Shown here piece after piece: positions 1-12,959 of a stretch of DNA of 64,000 bases. Where the stretch lies: contig NC_083566.1 of the NCBI RefSeq assembly GCF_019925205.1, positions 16,430,001 to 16,494,000 on the forward strand. Direction: 5' to 3'. The notes under the pieces were generated by a model. The model saw nothing but the letters and a program-made list of their open reading frames with translations. It searched no databases and had not been told where the DNA came from. Every line of letters starts with the position of its first letter. Position 1 is the stretch's first letter. The translations under genes were made by a program, and so were the position numbers. The stretch comes from Metopolophium dirhodum. Taxonomy: Eukaryota; Arthropoda; Insecta; Hemiptera; Aphididae.

Positions 1-900
1 CACAAAAGTTACCGAAATCGAGAGTCGTCCGTCCATTAGATGGGCCGTTTTCCGAAATACTAACAACAATAGGTAATAATGCAAAGATGACGAATTGTCG
101 AGGTGGTGACGGCAGTCATGTGACTGACAACCGCAACACGGCCACATTGTGAAGAAGAAAAAAAATCGTTTTAATCATTCGAGAATAGAACGATCTGCCG
201 ACGTTAACCAAATAAACATTCGGCTGAGCTGGGGAAAAAAAAGAAACTTCGCGTTTATGGTCCGGAGGGAGGGGGAGAGGGACGGACCACTGCAGATAAC
301 TCGGCCAGCAGTGGTGAGAAAAAGGGTGTCGGCGGTGGCGGAGGTGGTGGGAGGCGGCGAGGTGGATTTAAGTTTGATGGCTAAACCTGGTCAGGGCGCC
401 GCGGGCCGTCGGCGATTTGGTGTGTTCTTCGAGAGTAGCGGCGGGGCGTTCGGGCGGGACGAAGCCAACGTTTAATTTATCACGTTTTAATATATACGAC
501 GAGGCGTCGATGGCGAGGCGTGTTCGCGGTCTGATGGTGATTAATTGAAGATAGGCCCGGGCGGATCGACTTTTAGACGTAAACTTCCATCGCCGTGACC
601 GAGAGATCGACCGGTGGCAATAAGGACCAGGTACACGGGGCAGGACACAGCTGATGGCGGCGCAGTGGTGAGCGGTGGCGTTAAGGTGGCCGCGGGAGTG
701 TCTCTCCTACCAGCGTTCGCGCCTTTCGTTTTGTGTGTGTCTGTGTGTATAATAATGTATACGTAGGGTAGGTATATATTCTATAGCGTCTTAATGAATA
801 GGTAGACGTAATGGAGGAGTAAGTCGCCGATACGAGCGGCACTGGTGGAGGGGCGTCGAATAACGCAGGTGCGTAGCCTTTTATATATTGTAAAATGCAA
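1..900. other. GC- and CpG-richer segment, possible promoter or first-exon region
   Basis: This segment stands out from the AT-rich surroundings by its frequent CG dinucleotides and GGTGG/GGCGG runs. It carries one 108-codon open frame at 149-475 (+), rich in Arg, Lys and Gly, with no recognised domain. In this type of genome such blocks often mark promoters, 5' UTRs or conserved regulatory DNA, which is inference. No TATA box, initiator or splice donor convincing enough to call an exon was found. Confidence 0.4.
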
Positions 901-3700
901 TTTTTCCCATTAAAGAAAAACACAGAGTGGAATTTGAAGCTTTCCAGATGAGCACCCATAAGAAAAATGTTTAAAAATACCGACGGGTGACGAGACGGTT
1001 GGCGGAGAGAACCGTATCCGATTATAGTGGTTTCTAGAGAATAATAAATTAATGACGGTGACTACGGTTATCTTGTGTACCAAAATCTTCATTGAAATAA
1101 ATCTTAAAACAAAAAAAAGCAAAAAAAACCGAGACAGAAGTCATTATATAAGAACACGGTATCTATAATATAATACTGTACTTGGTAAAGATATCAGATT
1201 GGATTATGTAAACTTTAAGCTCGTAAAAGTTTTGGACATGTTATTCTATATTTTTATTTGTTTTTCCATTGATAAAAAAAATATATATTATGACTTATTG
1301 GATATATTCAAAGTAATACATTTAAAAATACAACATCAAATCATTTATACGATTAAAAATAATATCCAACCTATTCAAAGTTATTTTATTATGTTATAAT
1401 ATGCTGGTAATTTAAAATTTAAAGGCTATACAGTTTCAAAAGATTATACGGTATTTATGAGATATTGTTTAAGTATAATAATAAGAAATTAATGGTTTAA
1501 AGTTGTAAGCTGTAAATATCCTATTTCCTATTTATTATAAATGTATGTTTGATGATGATAGTTATGCCATGAGTTCAATAATGGAATATTTTTGTTTTCA
1601 ATAAACAATAGACAAACTTAAGTTTCAAGCATGCACGGGTTTCTGATTTATGATCATCTTGGTTCTGATTTTATTTAGAGTGAAAGTAAAATAGTTAAAT
1701 CCATTTATTGATGATTTACTCATTAGATGTTTTCGAGTTTCTTAATTTGTTAGATAGATCCTTCATTCTGATATCAAAATAAAATATAAAGATTAATTTA
1801 AATATTAACACTAGACAATTTATATTTTATTAATAATAATCATTGAAGAAATATATTTATTGTTTTTATAAGTCATTAGCTGTATTTCACTTTCTAACAG
1901 ATACTTGTAATGTATGTTGTCTCAACTATTAACTAATAAACACCTGACACCGAAGTCATGTAGTTTAATGTTTATAATTTTCCATGAAACTATAATTACA
2001 GTATAAAAAATGTATCTCCGAATCAAGTAATATATTCTTCTATAACATACATTTTCTGTATACCATAACGCTATGCGTTATTAAAAATTAAATTTAAAAA
2101 AAGGTAATTTAAGTCAATATTTAACATTTACGTCATATGAAATACATAATATCATAGTATTTTCATTCATTAATCGCATGTTGTTATATCAATCGTAATC
2201 TATTCATAATTTAATAATCAATGTTTATAAAAATATTGCCAATAAACCAATTTAATATTTGTTTGGAAAAAAATGATAATGACTATGTTATAAGATTAGT
2301 TTCAATTTTAAATAGGATAAATTATTATAATATAATTAATATCAACTATTGCATTAGTTAAAGAAATTGTTATACTTAAGAGTAATGACTAATGACTAAT
2401 GAGGAACAAATTCGCCCACGACCGTGACATGACGATACTTAATATTGTTTTATGTTTAAAAGTGTACCTACATTATTTCACAACAATTTTTTTTTTACTG
2501 TTCTTTCCTGAAACGGATAAGTGGAAATAATGGAGAGCGTTTAAATATAGCTTAGAGTTCATAAATATTCATCTTAAAAATGTTAAATGTTCGAAACAGT
2601 TGGGATCTACTTTTAAGGCAGTTTAACTCGTAAACGACAGTTGTTTAGTAAGCAATAATATATTGATAAACGAATACGCTGTGCCTCGAAAAGCATAATA
2701 ACCTCGATTCACAAATAGGCACAATATTATGAATAATATTGAATGTGGATTGGAAATTGTCGATTAATGCGGACAATTTATTAGACTAACATTAAATCAC
2801 ATATATTATATATATTTAAATTATTTACATAAAACGGTAATCAAATAAGAGATGGGTCGTGTTTCACGTGTTGAATAATAATTAAACAATGACGCACTAA
2901 CCGCAAACGGACGAGATGTCAGCTGTTTGCCATAAACACTCATACGATATTAAAATACTATTGTTACATTACATATTATTATGTTAAATAGTACCAAGCA
3001 AAATATTCAAATCCGGAAAACTGAATTTTATGGGAGGGGGGGGGGGGTGGTATTAAAAACTGGGTTGAATGTAACTCGCCCATCGTACCTATAGATGAAA
3101 AAAAACGATCACAATAATAGCCGATGGATTGCTGGATTAGCATCTAGTATTCTAGTTATAAAGATAGTTCATTATTAGTTGTAGTTATATTTTTAATTCA
3201 ATTGGTTAAATAATTGTTGCCATGAACATAAAACTCATAATCTCTGCTCTGAATGTAAAATAATTAATTTTCAGAAATCGTAATATGTATTATTGCTATT
3301 CTTAGCACCAAAATAATATTATATCATAGAATATAATATATATACATAATTAATTGCATTATAGAGTAAATTAACGAATACGTAGTTTTTTAAATTGACA
3401 GAAAACATTAATCCAATGAAAACTCGTATTATTATTATTATTATTATTATTATCATTATTATTTTAAATTTTATTGCGTAGGTCACATTCAGTCGTAGTA
3501 CATCTTTCATGTGTTAGCGTATATTATTGTAAAGGATATTAATTTTAAATTCAAAAATATGATTGACATGAAAACCAATACACGATACATCAACAAGTTG
3601 GGGGGGGGGGGTATCTTGTATCATATTATCAAAGCATGGCGGGGACAATATTATATTTACACATTGGTTAATTTCAGTGGCTAACCACAGTACTATAGTC
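901..3700. other. AT-rich non-coding DNA
   Basis: No gene, RNA or classified repeat is recognised here. The stretch holds two 12-G homopolymers (3036-3047 and 3600-3611) and an ATT microsatellite (3427-3463). Confidence 0.6.
3427..3463. repeat. ATT trinucleotide microsatellite
   Basis: A nearly pure ATT run with one interruption (ATC). The Ile-rich open frame on the minus strand here is an artefact of it. Confidence 0.9.
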
Positions 3701-3861
3701 TAATTCTCGAGTTGAATAATTTACTCAGACATTAACCGATGGCATTAACGTCGCGAGGCGTTTTGTGACCGTTTGATAAATTAAGGATCCACGAGGGATA
3801 ATTTATGTTTGCGAATGTGCCACTGACAGCTGCGTAGCCTATTGCCCGCGGTGGACTTAAT

Positions 3862-3932
3862 ACATATATATATATATGTGAGTGTGTGTGTGTGTGTATA
3901 TGTGTCTGTGTGTCTATGTGTCTGTGTGTGTA
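3862..3932. repeat. Compound TA/TG microsatellite
   Basis: A TA run passes into a TG run and then interrupted TGTGTC units. It lies in a moderately GC-richer unique-looking stretch (about 3720-4380) with no coding signal. Confidence 0.9.
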
Positions 3933-4399
3933 CACCTGTATTATTTATTAGCCACAGCCAGCTAGCGTACAGTCCCAGTGTTTCCAGTTGTAAGAGGATC
4001 ATGTCCGGTTAGCACTTAATGGCGACGGGCCAGGAATCCCTGCTTTATTTACGCAGATTAGATGTCTCGCGCAGATGTGGATGTTCGCACAAACTCTTGT
4101 TCGCACTAATTAAACGCTGCTCAGTCGATACAATCGGTACGATGTGTCTTATTGTCCGCGGTGCTTTGAAAATCAACTATATAGTATTCTACATATTTGA
4201 TTTTGTTCGAGACCTATAATTTCGGACCAACAGGTTTCCGGTTTTTCGCCGATTCCGCCGATATAAGCGAATATTGTCGACATAGTATCGAACCATACCC
4301 ATTGTTCGAAACACGAACAATTTACGGGACACTGACGGGTCCTTAAAGGTTCGGATCCAGTCAATATTGTCGTCTTAGTCCAGATGTGGTAACTTGTGA

Positions 4400-6150
4400 A
4401 ATCGTTTAGATTCCAACCAAATTCCCCGACCAGAGTTTACGAGTCAATATAATGGTTGTTATAGAATTAACCTATATTGAGTATACATTGTAAAACGCTG
4501 TTTTAACATATTATTTTTTTTAAATAAAACGGTTTGATTTCTTTGTAGTACCTGCGAGAACAGTTGTGTTTTATATTAGATAATATATTGTATTATTACC
4601 ATGACAGTTATCAAATAACAAAAGTCTTATCAAAAAATTAAAATTATCTTATTTGAAAAAAAAAAATTTTAATATCTGCAGTTTTTTAAACAAAATTTTT
4701 ATTAATATGCCAATAATCTAACAACAAATTTAAACGAAAGTAATTAAAGTAATGATATACTATTATTTTTGAACAATACATATACATGTCTCAGTGCCTC
4801 ACACACATTTAAATAGTCTTAGAACATTGTAAGAAAGAACAAAAATAACTAATTACAAGAAATGTCATTAGAACCCACGCAGTTTGATACGTATAACTTG
4901 ATAAAATTGATAACAATTTTAACCAAGACACATTTAGAGAAAGCTTTATTTCTAAGTGGTAGTACAGATATAAATTGGATTTCTACATTTTTAAAAGAAA
5001 ATTGTATTATTCTTATATTAATTTTATAACACGCAAAAAAAAAAAAATGAGAAGAAACAATGAAACTCACTCTATTGTAGGTGTCTAGTGTATACTTCGA
5101 TTGAGTAGGTTAGGTTAGTTAGGTCAATTTAATAGATGTATTTCATTTTAACTCAATAACATTATATCTTTGTATCCAAAAAACGATTTTACACAAAGTC
5201 AGTTTTCAAAGATATTTTCTATTTTTCTATTACAGTAATACGCTAACACGGTAGTTCAAACTAAAGTTTTGAAAATATTATTTTACATAGCCAAGCCAAA
5301 TAACTTATAAGTACTGTAATAATTTACATAATGGTGAAAGATTTCATATTATTATCCCTGTAAAAAATATTTTTTTAATTACAACAATTTATCTAAAATC
5401 GTTTTTTCGTGACTAAATTCACTGAAATGTTATTTTCAAATATCCATAAAAAAAATTGAGCCTCATATATAATTTCAGTTAGAAAAAACTATTTTAAACT
5501 TTGTATTCAATTCTTAAATCTTTGCTAATTCAATTTAAAATTATACCTATACATTTTAACTATAAAATAATTTTAAAATATTCGTCATTATGACAAAATT
5601 TGAACTTCAGACAGTACCGAAATAAAAACTGTAGTAATAGGTTCTTATCATTTTTAAATTGGTATAATTGTATAAGTCCAACTTTCAGAAATCTTATGTT
5701 ACGCATTTCCTATCTTTTTGATTGAGCATAAACATTATAATATCAACACTTTGACAAAAAAAATTCAAAAGTCTCAATAGTATAATGACGATAAATAGTT
5801 AACAATAATTATAGTAACCATTATTTTAAATGTAAATATCCAATTTCACATTAATTTGATCTTCAAGCGCTTTTATTGTCTTTTTTATTTCTGACCCCAA
5901 AGTATCAACTAAATTCAATCATCTATCAGCGATCACCTTTTAAGTTGACAATCGAATTATATTTATATACATTTTGTAACGATTTACTGATTACTGACTT
6001 GTCGTTGATGTCGCATTCAGTAAATTTCCCTAGGTGAAAAAAACACAAAAACGAGGCGAGTATGGGTTTTTTTCTGTATTTGTTCATTGAAACGACCACC
6101 AGGCCTTTGTCAATGCTTAGCAAAAGTGGGTAGTAGGAAGATCAAAGGAT
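4400..6150. other. AT-rich non-coding DNA
   Basis: No gene or classified repeat is seen. A short telomere-like GGTTAGGTTAGTTAGG stretch occurs at about 5107-5123. Confidence 0.55.
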
Positions 6151-6395
6151 CTATTTATCTATGTATATATCACTATATGTAAGATCCTACCCTCCTCCTC
6201 CAAGAGGAGACATGTGTGGTCTTCATTTCCTGTGGAGTGGGACCTAGTTGGAAACCGAATGACGAAATCGGACTACAGCACGATAAAATTGTGATCGTGT
6301 AGAACCACGCAAATTGTATGCACTTTGCTATGAATCGAACCGATGACTGTGTGAGTGGTAGTCAATTGTGTGACCACTGCATCACATATATTATG
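6150..6395 (-). mobile_element. tRNA-derived SINE (minus strand)
   Basis: Read on the minus strand, a tRNA-like head contains TGATGCAGTGG (complement of 6374-6384), matching the RNA polymerase III box A consensus TRGYNNAGTGG. It is followed 32 nt later by GGTTCGATTCA (complement of 6331-6341), matching box B GGTTCGANTCC. The spacing is as in tRNA genes. The rest does not fold into a tRNA acceptor stem that I can see, and a GC-richer body follows downstream, ending near an AT/GATC-rich tail around 6150-6180. This is the layout of a tRNA-derived SINE. Exact ends and target duplications are uncertain. Confidence 0.7.
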
Positions 6396-6419
6396 GCTAT
6401 TGTATAATATATAATATAT

Positions 6420-6610
6420 TATTTGCATAGCCAAGACGGTGTAACAGGCGATCTTTACCCCTTCCCCCCTTTGGTAAAATTGTTCATCTGAGGAGTAAAA
6501 ATATACTGGGATATTTTTACCCCTGGTAAGGTTTTCCTAGTATAATTTTATCCCCTGGGGTAAAAACATATGAGGGTATTAGAAACTTGTGACACCGGGC
6601 CTGACCTGCG
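6420..6610. repeat. Cluster of inverted GGGGTAAAA-like motifs
   Basis: CCCC/TTTTACCCC and GGGGTAAAA words alternate in both orientations. They include the near-palindrome TTTTATCCCCTGGGGTAAAA at 6546-6565. It may be a fragment of an unclassified mobile element; no termini could be fixed. Confidence 0.35.
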
Positions 6611-7516
6611 ACTAACTTCAGTCAACTCTACTTTTTTTACACATAATTTTAAATCGATTTACTACCTAGTATAAGTAATAACTTATCTTATAGACAAAAT
6701 GTATCATAATACATTTTGCCATTATATTATATCAATACATGTACCTAATTGTTAAAATCGTAGTTCGCTTCTCCCGTGCGGACTCCGATTATTTATCTCC
6801 ATACCGACCTCAAGAACAGGGTTACTGATGTGATGGTGTACTATATTATTTTATTAGTATATTACTATTTCAGACATTACATAAACCTATGTGTTGGTAT
6901 ATCGTGTTCGATTGTGATAGTTTCAACTCGGGTCATGCGTTTCTGACCTGTGGAATGGAACTTAAAAATCTATATTATTATATCTGTCCAACAACCCATT
7001 CACATGACCCGTTCGTGTTGAGGGAATAACACCAACTATTCATAACTACTATTCATTGGATTAAGTATAATTACCGACAGCCACTTGGTTTGAAACAATA
7101 AATTAGGGGTGTTGCAGTATCCAAAGTCTAAAACCAATGAATGTATTTATTCATTGGTCCACTCAGAATCTATAATAAGATAATTTAATTTAAAAACAGT
7201 GGAAATATTTAATAATATTATTAGAAAGTACCTAGCATAATATCGTTTTTATTATGAATTATCCATACTACTCGAATTTAATCATCCAACCAACTTATAT
7301 CTATTATATCATATTAAAGAACTAAAATAATATATCTTTCAACATTCAAATCTGTTTTGTTTGGAAACAAACAGATCATGATAAATAAACTAGTGTGTTG
7401 ACTTCAAAGAATACTATTACCTATATTCTATTCCTTCAATTATAGAAGAGAATTGTTCACATTGAATTATTTATCAAATGATAAATTGATTGTACAATAT
7501 ATTATAATCTTATTCC

Positions 7517-7545
7517 TTATTTATTTATTTATTTATTTATTTATT
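7517..7545. repeat. TTTA tetranucleotide repeat (LINE 3' tail)
   Basis: About seven TTTA units at the end of the LINE fragment. On the element's strand they read as a TAAA tail, as is common for Jockey-like LINEs. Confidence 0.85.
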
Positions 7546-8150
7546 CATTAATACGGACAAAAGTCCAATTCACAATATATTTGTATAGATAACAATAATA
7601 TAATATAATTTAAAATAATAAAATATAACATAATAATAGATGAAACGATTAATATATAGAATAATAGGAATAATAATAATACAAATAATAATAATAATAA
7701 TAAAAAAAATACATTCAATGTTTATTAAAATAATTTACTATTTTCCGAAGACATTAAAATATTTATGGGGTCGTATGACGTATACTTTTTAGATGAATGA
7801 GGAATATAAAATAAATGATTGTTGCAAGTGTAGTGGTTTTTGACTTTGAAATTTAATTGACTTAATAAAAATGAATCATCAATCTTGTTATTTATCAATT
7901 TGGTAAGAAAGGTGTTGTATGATAAGTGTCTACTAGACACTGTCTACGAACATTTAAATGTTCTAAGTTTAATAATTTTAAAATATTTTCGTAACCAGAG
8001 TGAGGAGTTCTTTGAATATTACATTTATGACCTATAAATCTGATAGCTTTATTTTGAACTTTTTCAAGTTGATCATTATGTCCTACATTGTTGTGGTCCC
8101 AAATTAATGGAGCGTATTCTAATAAAGAGCGGACTAGTGATTGCTATCAA
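7517..8150 (-). mobile_element. 5'-truncated Jockey/I-like LINE, 3' end of reverse-transcriptase ORF
   Basis: On the minus strand the translation reads SLVRSLLEYAPLIWD, then NNVGHNDQLEKVQNKAIRF, then LEHLNVRRQ. This is the typical C-terminal stretch after the reverse-transcriptase domain of Jockey/I-clade non-LTR retrotransposons. The frame shifts near 7905-7945 and continues as FLTKLINNKIDD, LLSQLNF and FYIPHSSKKY, ending at a stop at 7725. A 3' UTR follows, rich in AAT repeats (about 7668-7704), and it ends in a TAAA-type tail (complement of TTTA repeats, 7517-7545). The 5' part, including endonuclease and catalytic RT motifs, is missing. It is a dead copy: truncated and frameshifted. Confidence 0.8.
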
Positions 8151-8159
8151 ATTGTGCTT

Positions 8160-9700
8160 AATTGTTTGACATTTGTACAATGGTATTTTTATACTGCAAT
8201 TATTAAAATTGTTGTTATTTTTTTTTTCTTACTAGACAATCTTTATTGTTTGCTGGAATGATTTTTCTTATAGAACTTGGTTTTAAAAATCAATAACATA
8301 AGAAATATGAATCTGAAAGATGTATTTTAACATTGCATTATTCACTTATTACTAGCATATTATTATATGAAACATAATTTTAATACATTTCACAATTATA
8401 CAAATTATCATAGTTATATTATCATTAAATCAATACAAATATTGATTTTTTGATTTTTGTTTGTAATGAACAACTTGTGATAGAAAAGTCACAAAAAAGA
8501 AGGAATAAGACAATTACTTCGAATCAAGCATAGCGCCAATGCAACTCGAAATAATGACGAACAGTCATCTTTAGATGGCAGCAGGGATAGTTTTCTGACT
8601 GTTTTTCTGGAATTTACAAAAAAGACCATTAGATTAAAACGAACAAATCCAAATAAAAATGAAAATACCAGCTCAAAAAGACAGCGGTCGGACATTTTTC
8701 ATTAAAGATCCACTAATTGGCACTTAACATTTGTGTTACCTAACTCTTGCGGATAAACCTATAATAAATAGATATTATAAATTATGAGCTGGACAAATAA
8801 TTCATTTTTAAATAAACAAAAGATGTTTAAAAAATATCCAACTATTGCACTATAATTAAGTGACTATTTAACTCTGAAATAATTGTTTTTTAATAACTTA
8901 CGTATCATAATAATAATACGGTAGCGAATTATTATAAATATGATTGTGATTAACTAATTAATATAAAAATGATAATTATTATTATCATTTCCACAACGTC
9001 TACTACTACCTATATTTATTTATTTTTAATTTATTCAACACTGTTTAGTTTGACTGATGTACAATATGATATTCATCATCAAACATTGATTTTAATTTTA
9101 ACGCTCCCCTTCTATAGTTTTATAATATGAATAATTTGTTTCATACTACTAGCTGCGATGGTTATAAATATGCCAATTAAAAACGTATATAATGCTTCTA
9201 ATACTGAAATAATCTCAATTTTTTTTTCATTTACTATATTTTGTTATGTTTTTTGGAGTATTTACATAATTTAATTTTAAGATAGGTCTATAATAATGTA
9301 ATTTATATATATATATATTTTAATCTAAAATTGATATAAATTATATTCCATCTATTCGTTGTTTATGGAATTAAAATGTTCAATTAAATAAAATAAAATT
9401 TTTGAACTGAACAACATTAATTTTGATTTAACTCCAGTAGTTTTGGATGTTGAAGCTTTCGTTTGAACATCCAATCAAATAATTAGTACATTTTATGGTA
9501 AGGTCAAAATTAAGAAATAATGGGGAAAAGTTTTAAAAATATGAATCGTGTAATAATAATTAAAAAAAACACCCCATTTACAATAGTCGTAAAAAAAGTA
9601 CTGTTATACAACACAAAATACCATAATATTACGTTAAATGTATACAACAATATGTATGAAGTGGATCTCCGTTGCAGGTTGTCGTGCGATCTATTCGTTT
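8160..9700. other. AT-rich non-coding DNA
   Basis: No gene or recognised element. It contains a short AT dinucleotide run at about 9304-9320. Open frames on opposite strands at 9510-9755 are low-complexity and unrecognised. Confidence 0.55.
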
Positions 9701-11220
9701 CGCTGTTGACGACAGCATTGGGGGTGCGTAGATGAGAAGAAAAATGCAAAACCATGTAGAGTCCTTATATACTATCGTTTCACGTCGCGATGGCAATGGA
9801 AACGGATAAAGACTTACACCGAGTGCACGGGCTTTAGGAATTGATGCCGATGGGGAGGGCAGACGATGTTAGATGAAGAGAGAATTCGTAATAGCACGTG
9901 TTATTCGCGACCGAAGTTTTCGGGGCGGGTAACCCCGTCGGACACGTGCGGCACATCCAGAACGTTCCCATACCGGATGCTTATACTTACCGAATGCATC
10001 TTGCAAAACGATAATGGAGTTTGTGGTGTGGCACGGCAGCAGTCATCGTCGGCGCGGCCGCAGTAGTCGTCATCGTCGTCGTCGTTAAACTCGAAAGCAT
10101 TAACGGCGAATGCAAAATGTTCTCACGTCCGTGTGCCGAGCGAAAGAGTAAAATATGTACCTACGTATGTGCGAGCGTGAGTGCACGTGAAAGTGTATTT
10201 GTGTCACTCGCACCAAAACGCAATCGGACGGCGAGCGTTTTCCCTGGCCATAAATTAGACAGTCGTCATCGTTCTCGCTAACGATTTATACACACAAACA
10301 CGTACGCACACACCTTACCACAATATATTGTTATCGTTATTATAACCACACGACTATTATACCTGCTGCAGCGGGTTCTAAGCGCGCACGAATAAAAGGT
10401 GCCATTATAAATATAAATAAATATATATGTTAAATATTATTCTATACACAACAAGAACATGCGAAAATAATAAAATAAAATAAGAAGAAAAGAGAGAGTC
10501 TATAACTTTTGACCAGTTTAATGCGCGCGTGTTTAACACACCGGAAACGTTATTCAAATCGTTATAAACGGACCGATGTGCGGAAAGAAAAACGAACGAG
10601 AGGAGAATTGAATTTTTATTGTACGACGACGTGGACGCCGTGGGTGAATTAAACGCGGACCGTTTTATTTTATCGTCCGTTTTCCGCTACCGAAGCTTTT
10701 GCGGGTCGGCGGCGTCGTTTCGATCGAAACAACATGAAAACGAGATCGTAAACGACGACAAAAGGGAGGTAGATAATATTATTATTATTATACGATTTTA
10801 TATACACACATGCATATACGTATATACTATAATATATACACAACAGCGTGATGGTGTGATGGCAGGACAATTGGTAACGGCTGGTCACATCGCTCCCGTC
10901 TAATGTACCGTGAGTCGCTTCGGTGAAAAAAAAAAAATAATAATAATACAAAATTCAATACGATAATCATGCGACTCTTGTGGGTGTTCTATAACGATCT
11001 GAAAAGGCAGCGGTTTACCGTCATCGACCGGTGTCCTTTTTAAAAATATGTTTGGACCATTGCGACAACAAGCGCGATTATGATAATATATCGTAATTTG
11101 ATCGTTGAACCGTGAAAACTTATCTCGGTAGTGGTAATAACCATAATAATATATGAACGCATTCACACCATTCAAACGCTTCGTCGTACTATTAGGTCAA
11201 AATAAAGCCATTTTGCGGGA
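9700..11220. other. GC- and CpG-richer island
   Basis: This is a marked change to CG-rich DNA with GTC/CGT runs (10067-10086) and CACA stretches. The open frames at 9866-10066, 10021-10281 and 10619-10903 lack domains, splice context or recognisable homology, so I treat them as chance. The block may be conserved regulatory DNA or an unrecognised 5' exon or UTR. Confidence 0.4.
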
Positions 11221-11689
11221 ATTCATAATTTTTTTTATTCGATAAATGAAATTATATTATATAATATATTTGTATACTTATATAAGTATCGGCCAAATGA
11301 ACACATTACCTATTCTGAGGTTCTCGAGACAATATTTATCATTTGAAAAATACAGTGTATCTGCAGTATTGAACGAGATTCAAACAATAAATACGTTAAT
11401 TTATAAAACTATATAAGTAACTCGATTTCATATTTTGTTAACAAAATGTTGGTATCTAATATTATTTTAAATAGGATATTAAATGATACTCTGAATCGTT
11501 ATTTAATTTCAAATAATATTTAGTTTCTTATAAATAAACAAAAATCACTATCTATAATATGTACGGTTTTAATAAAACAAACAAATGGTTGTTTTTTAAT
11601 GTCCATTGGCATCGCTGCAATATATTTTGAGTTTAATATCAGTTTTGGTAAAGAATATAGCGAAGTATGCAGCAGTTGGGTAATTAAAA

Positions 11690-12070
11690 TTTACTTTGGT
11701 GTAAATTGCCGCAACGAGAAAGTATCCAAATTAAACGTCCCGAGATTCGAATCACAGACTTAAATGTTGCTACATAGCAGTATGGTGGTGGATGAAGAGG
11801 AGATTAAATTAATTGCAAATCGCATGATCATTACTTCAACGGAACTCCCAGGAAATTAAGGGCAGAGCTGCAGGTTTGCAGGTTTTCCGAACATACCGTT
11901 AGTACATAGCTAATGACCCGGGCCCAGGAAAATATGATATTATACGTTTACAGGAAAACGTGGTGTGGTGGGTGCACCGGTGAGGAGAGCACGGAGAAAA
12001 GGATGGGTCTTAGCTGGCTGTGCTCCTTAATGTTTCCCCTCGACAGAAGATTTACCTTGGCTTTAATACG
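11690..12070. other. Short GC-richer island
   Basis: Unique-looking, purine-rich stretch with GGTGG and GAGGAG words. It has no coding signal. A GATTCGAATC palindromic word at about 11748 imitates an RNA polymerase III box B but lacks a properly spaced box A. Confidence 0.3.
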
Positions 12071-12959
12071 TAATTTACCGGGAGCTTAACAAAAATATTG
12101 CATTCGTTTAAAACAATACTGCTGTTCGGCAATAATGTGCACACGGTATCAGTGACAAAATATAATTTTTTTTTGTGCCTGAACTGAAATTAAAGCGTAG
12201 TTTAACGTACAATTTCGATATAAATTTCAAGTATTATAAGCTACAAACGATTTTGTTCTGAATTTAAATGTAAAAAACTTTCAAAGCACTTTATTTAATA
12301 CTCAAACAAAGTTTTTTTTTTTAAAATAAAAAAAACACTTTTGTTAACTAATATTCTACTCGGTACCTAACTATTTTGCATATTTACATTTCTTAATGAA
12401 AGTATTTTATGAAACATGTATTCTGTCTTATTAGTATCGAATTCCAATCGATTCTGTTTCTGAATAAATTTAAACGAAATTCTCCATGTAATTGATATAC
12501 AGTGGGTTAAACTTAAAAATTCAATAACTATTATAGAGCACAGTCAACATATTATTGAATAACAAAAATTACTTTAAAGAAACGAAACTAAATCAAATAT
12601 AAGTTATAGTCAATATTACTTTCCTATAATATACATAAGCCTAAAACTACGTCATTGTGTACGTAACCGCAAAAACATCAATTACACAGTGTTTATAATC
12701 AGACTATCAGAGGTTGATTGGAAATAATTAAAAAACAAATAACAATAATAATTTTGTTTAGGTTTTTATTTGTCCATTCTGCGGTATAAAAGAGTGATCG
12801 CTTAATCACACCGAGACCCACCGGAAATACGTGAAAAGTAGTATATGCGAAAGATTATTGTATTTATTTTTTTACGATTACGGCCTTGACCGAAGTCCGT
12901 GACCAGTGAACTGATATGAAGGTATCGATACAAAATCAATTATTGTTCTCGAAATCTGT

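Noticed and set aside
149..475. 108-codon plus-strand frame as a gene
   Set aside because: No domain, biased composition from a CpG-rich block, no start context or splice support.
11700..11800. Possible second tRNA-like element (GATTCGAATC box B-like word, minus strand)
   Set aside because: No box A at the right distance and no tRNA fold; the word is a short palindrome.
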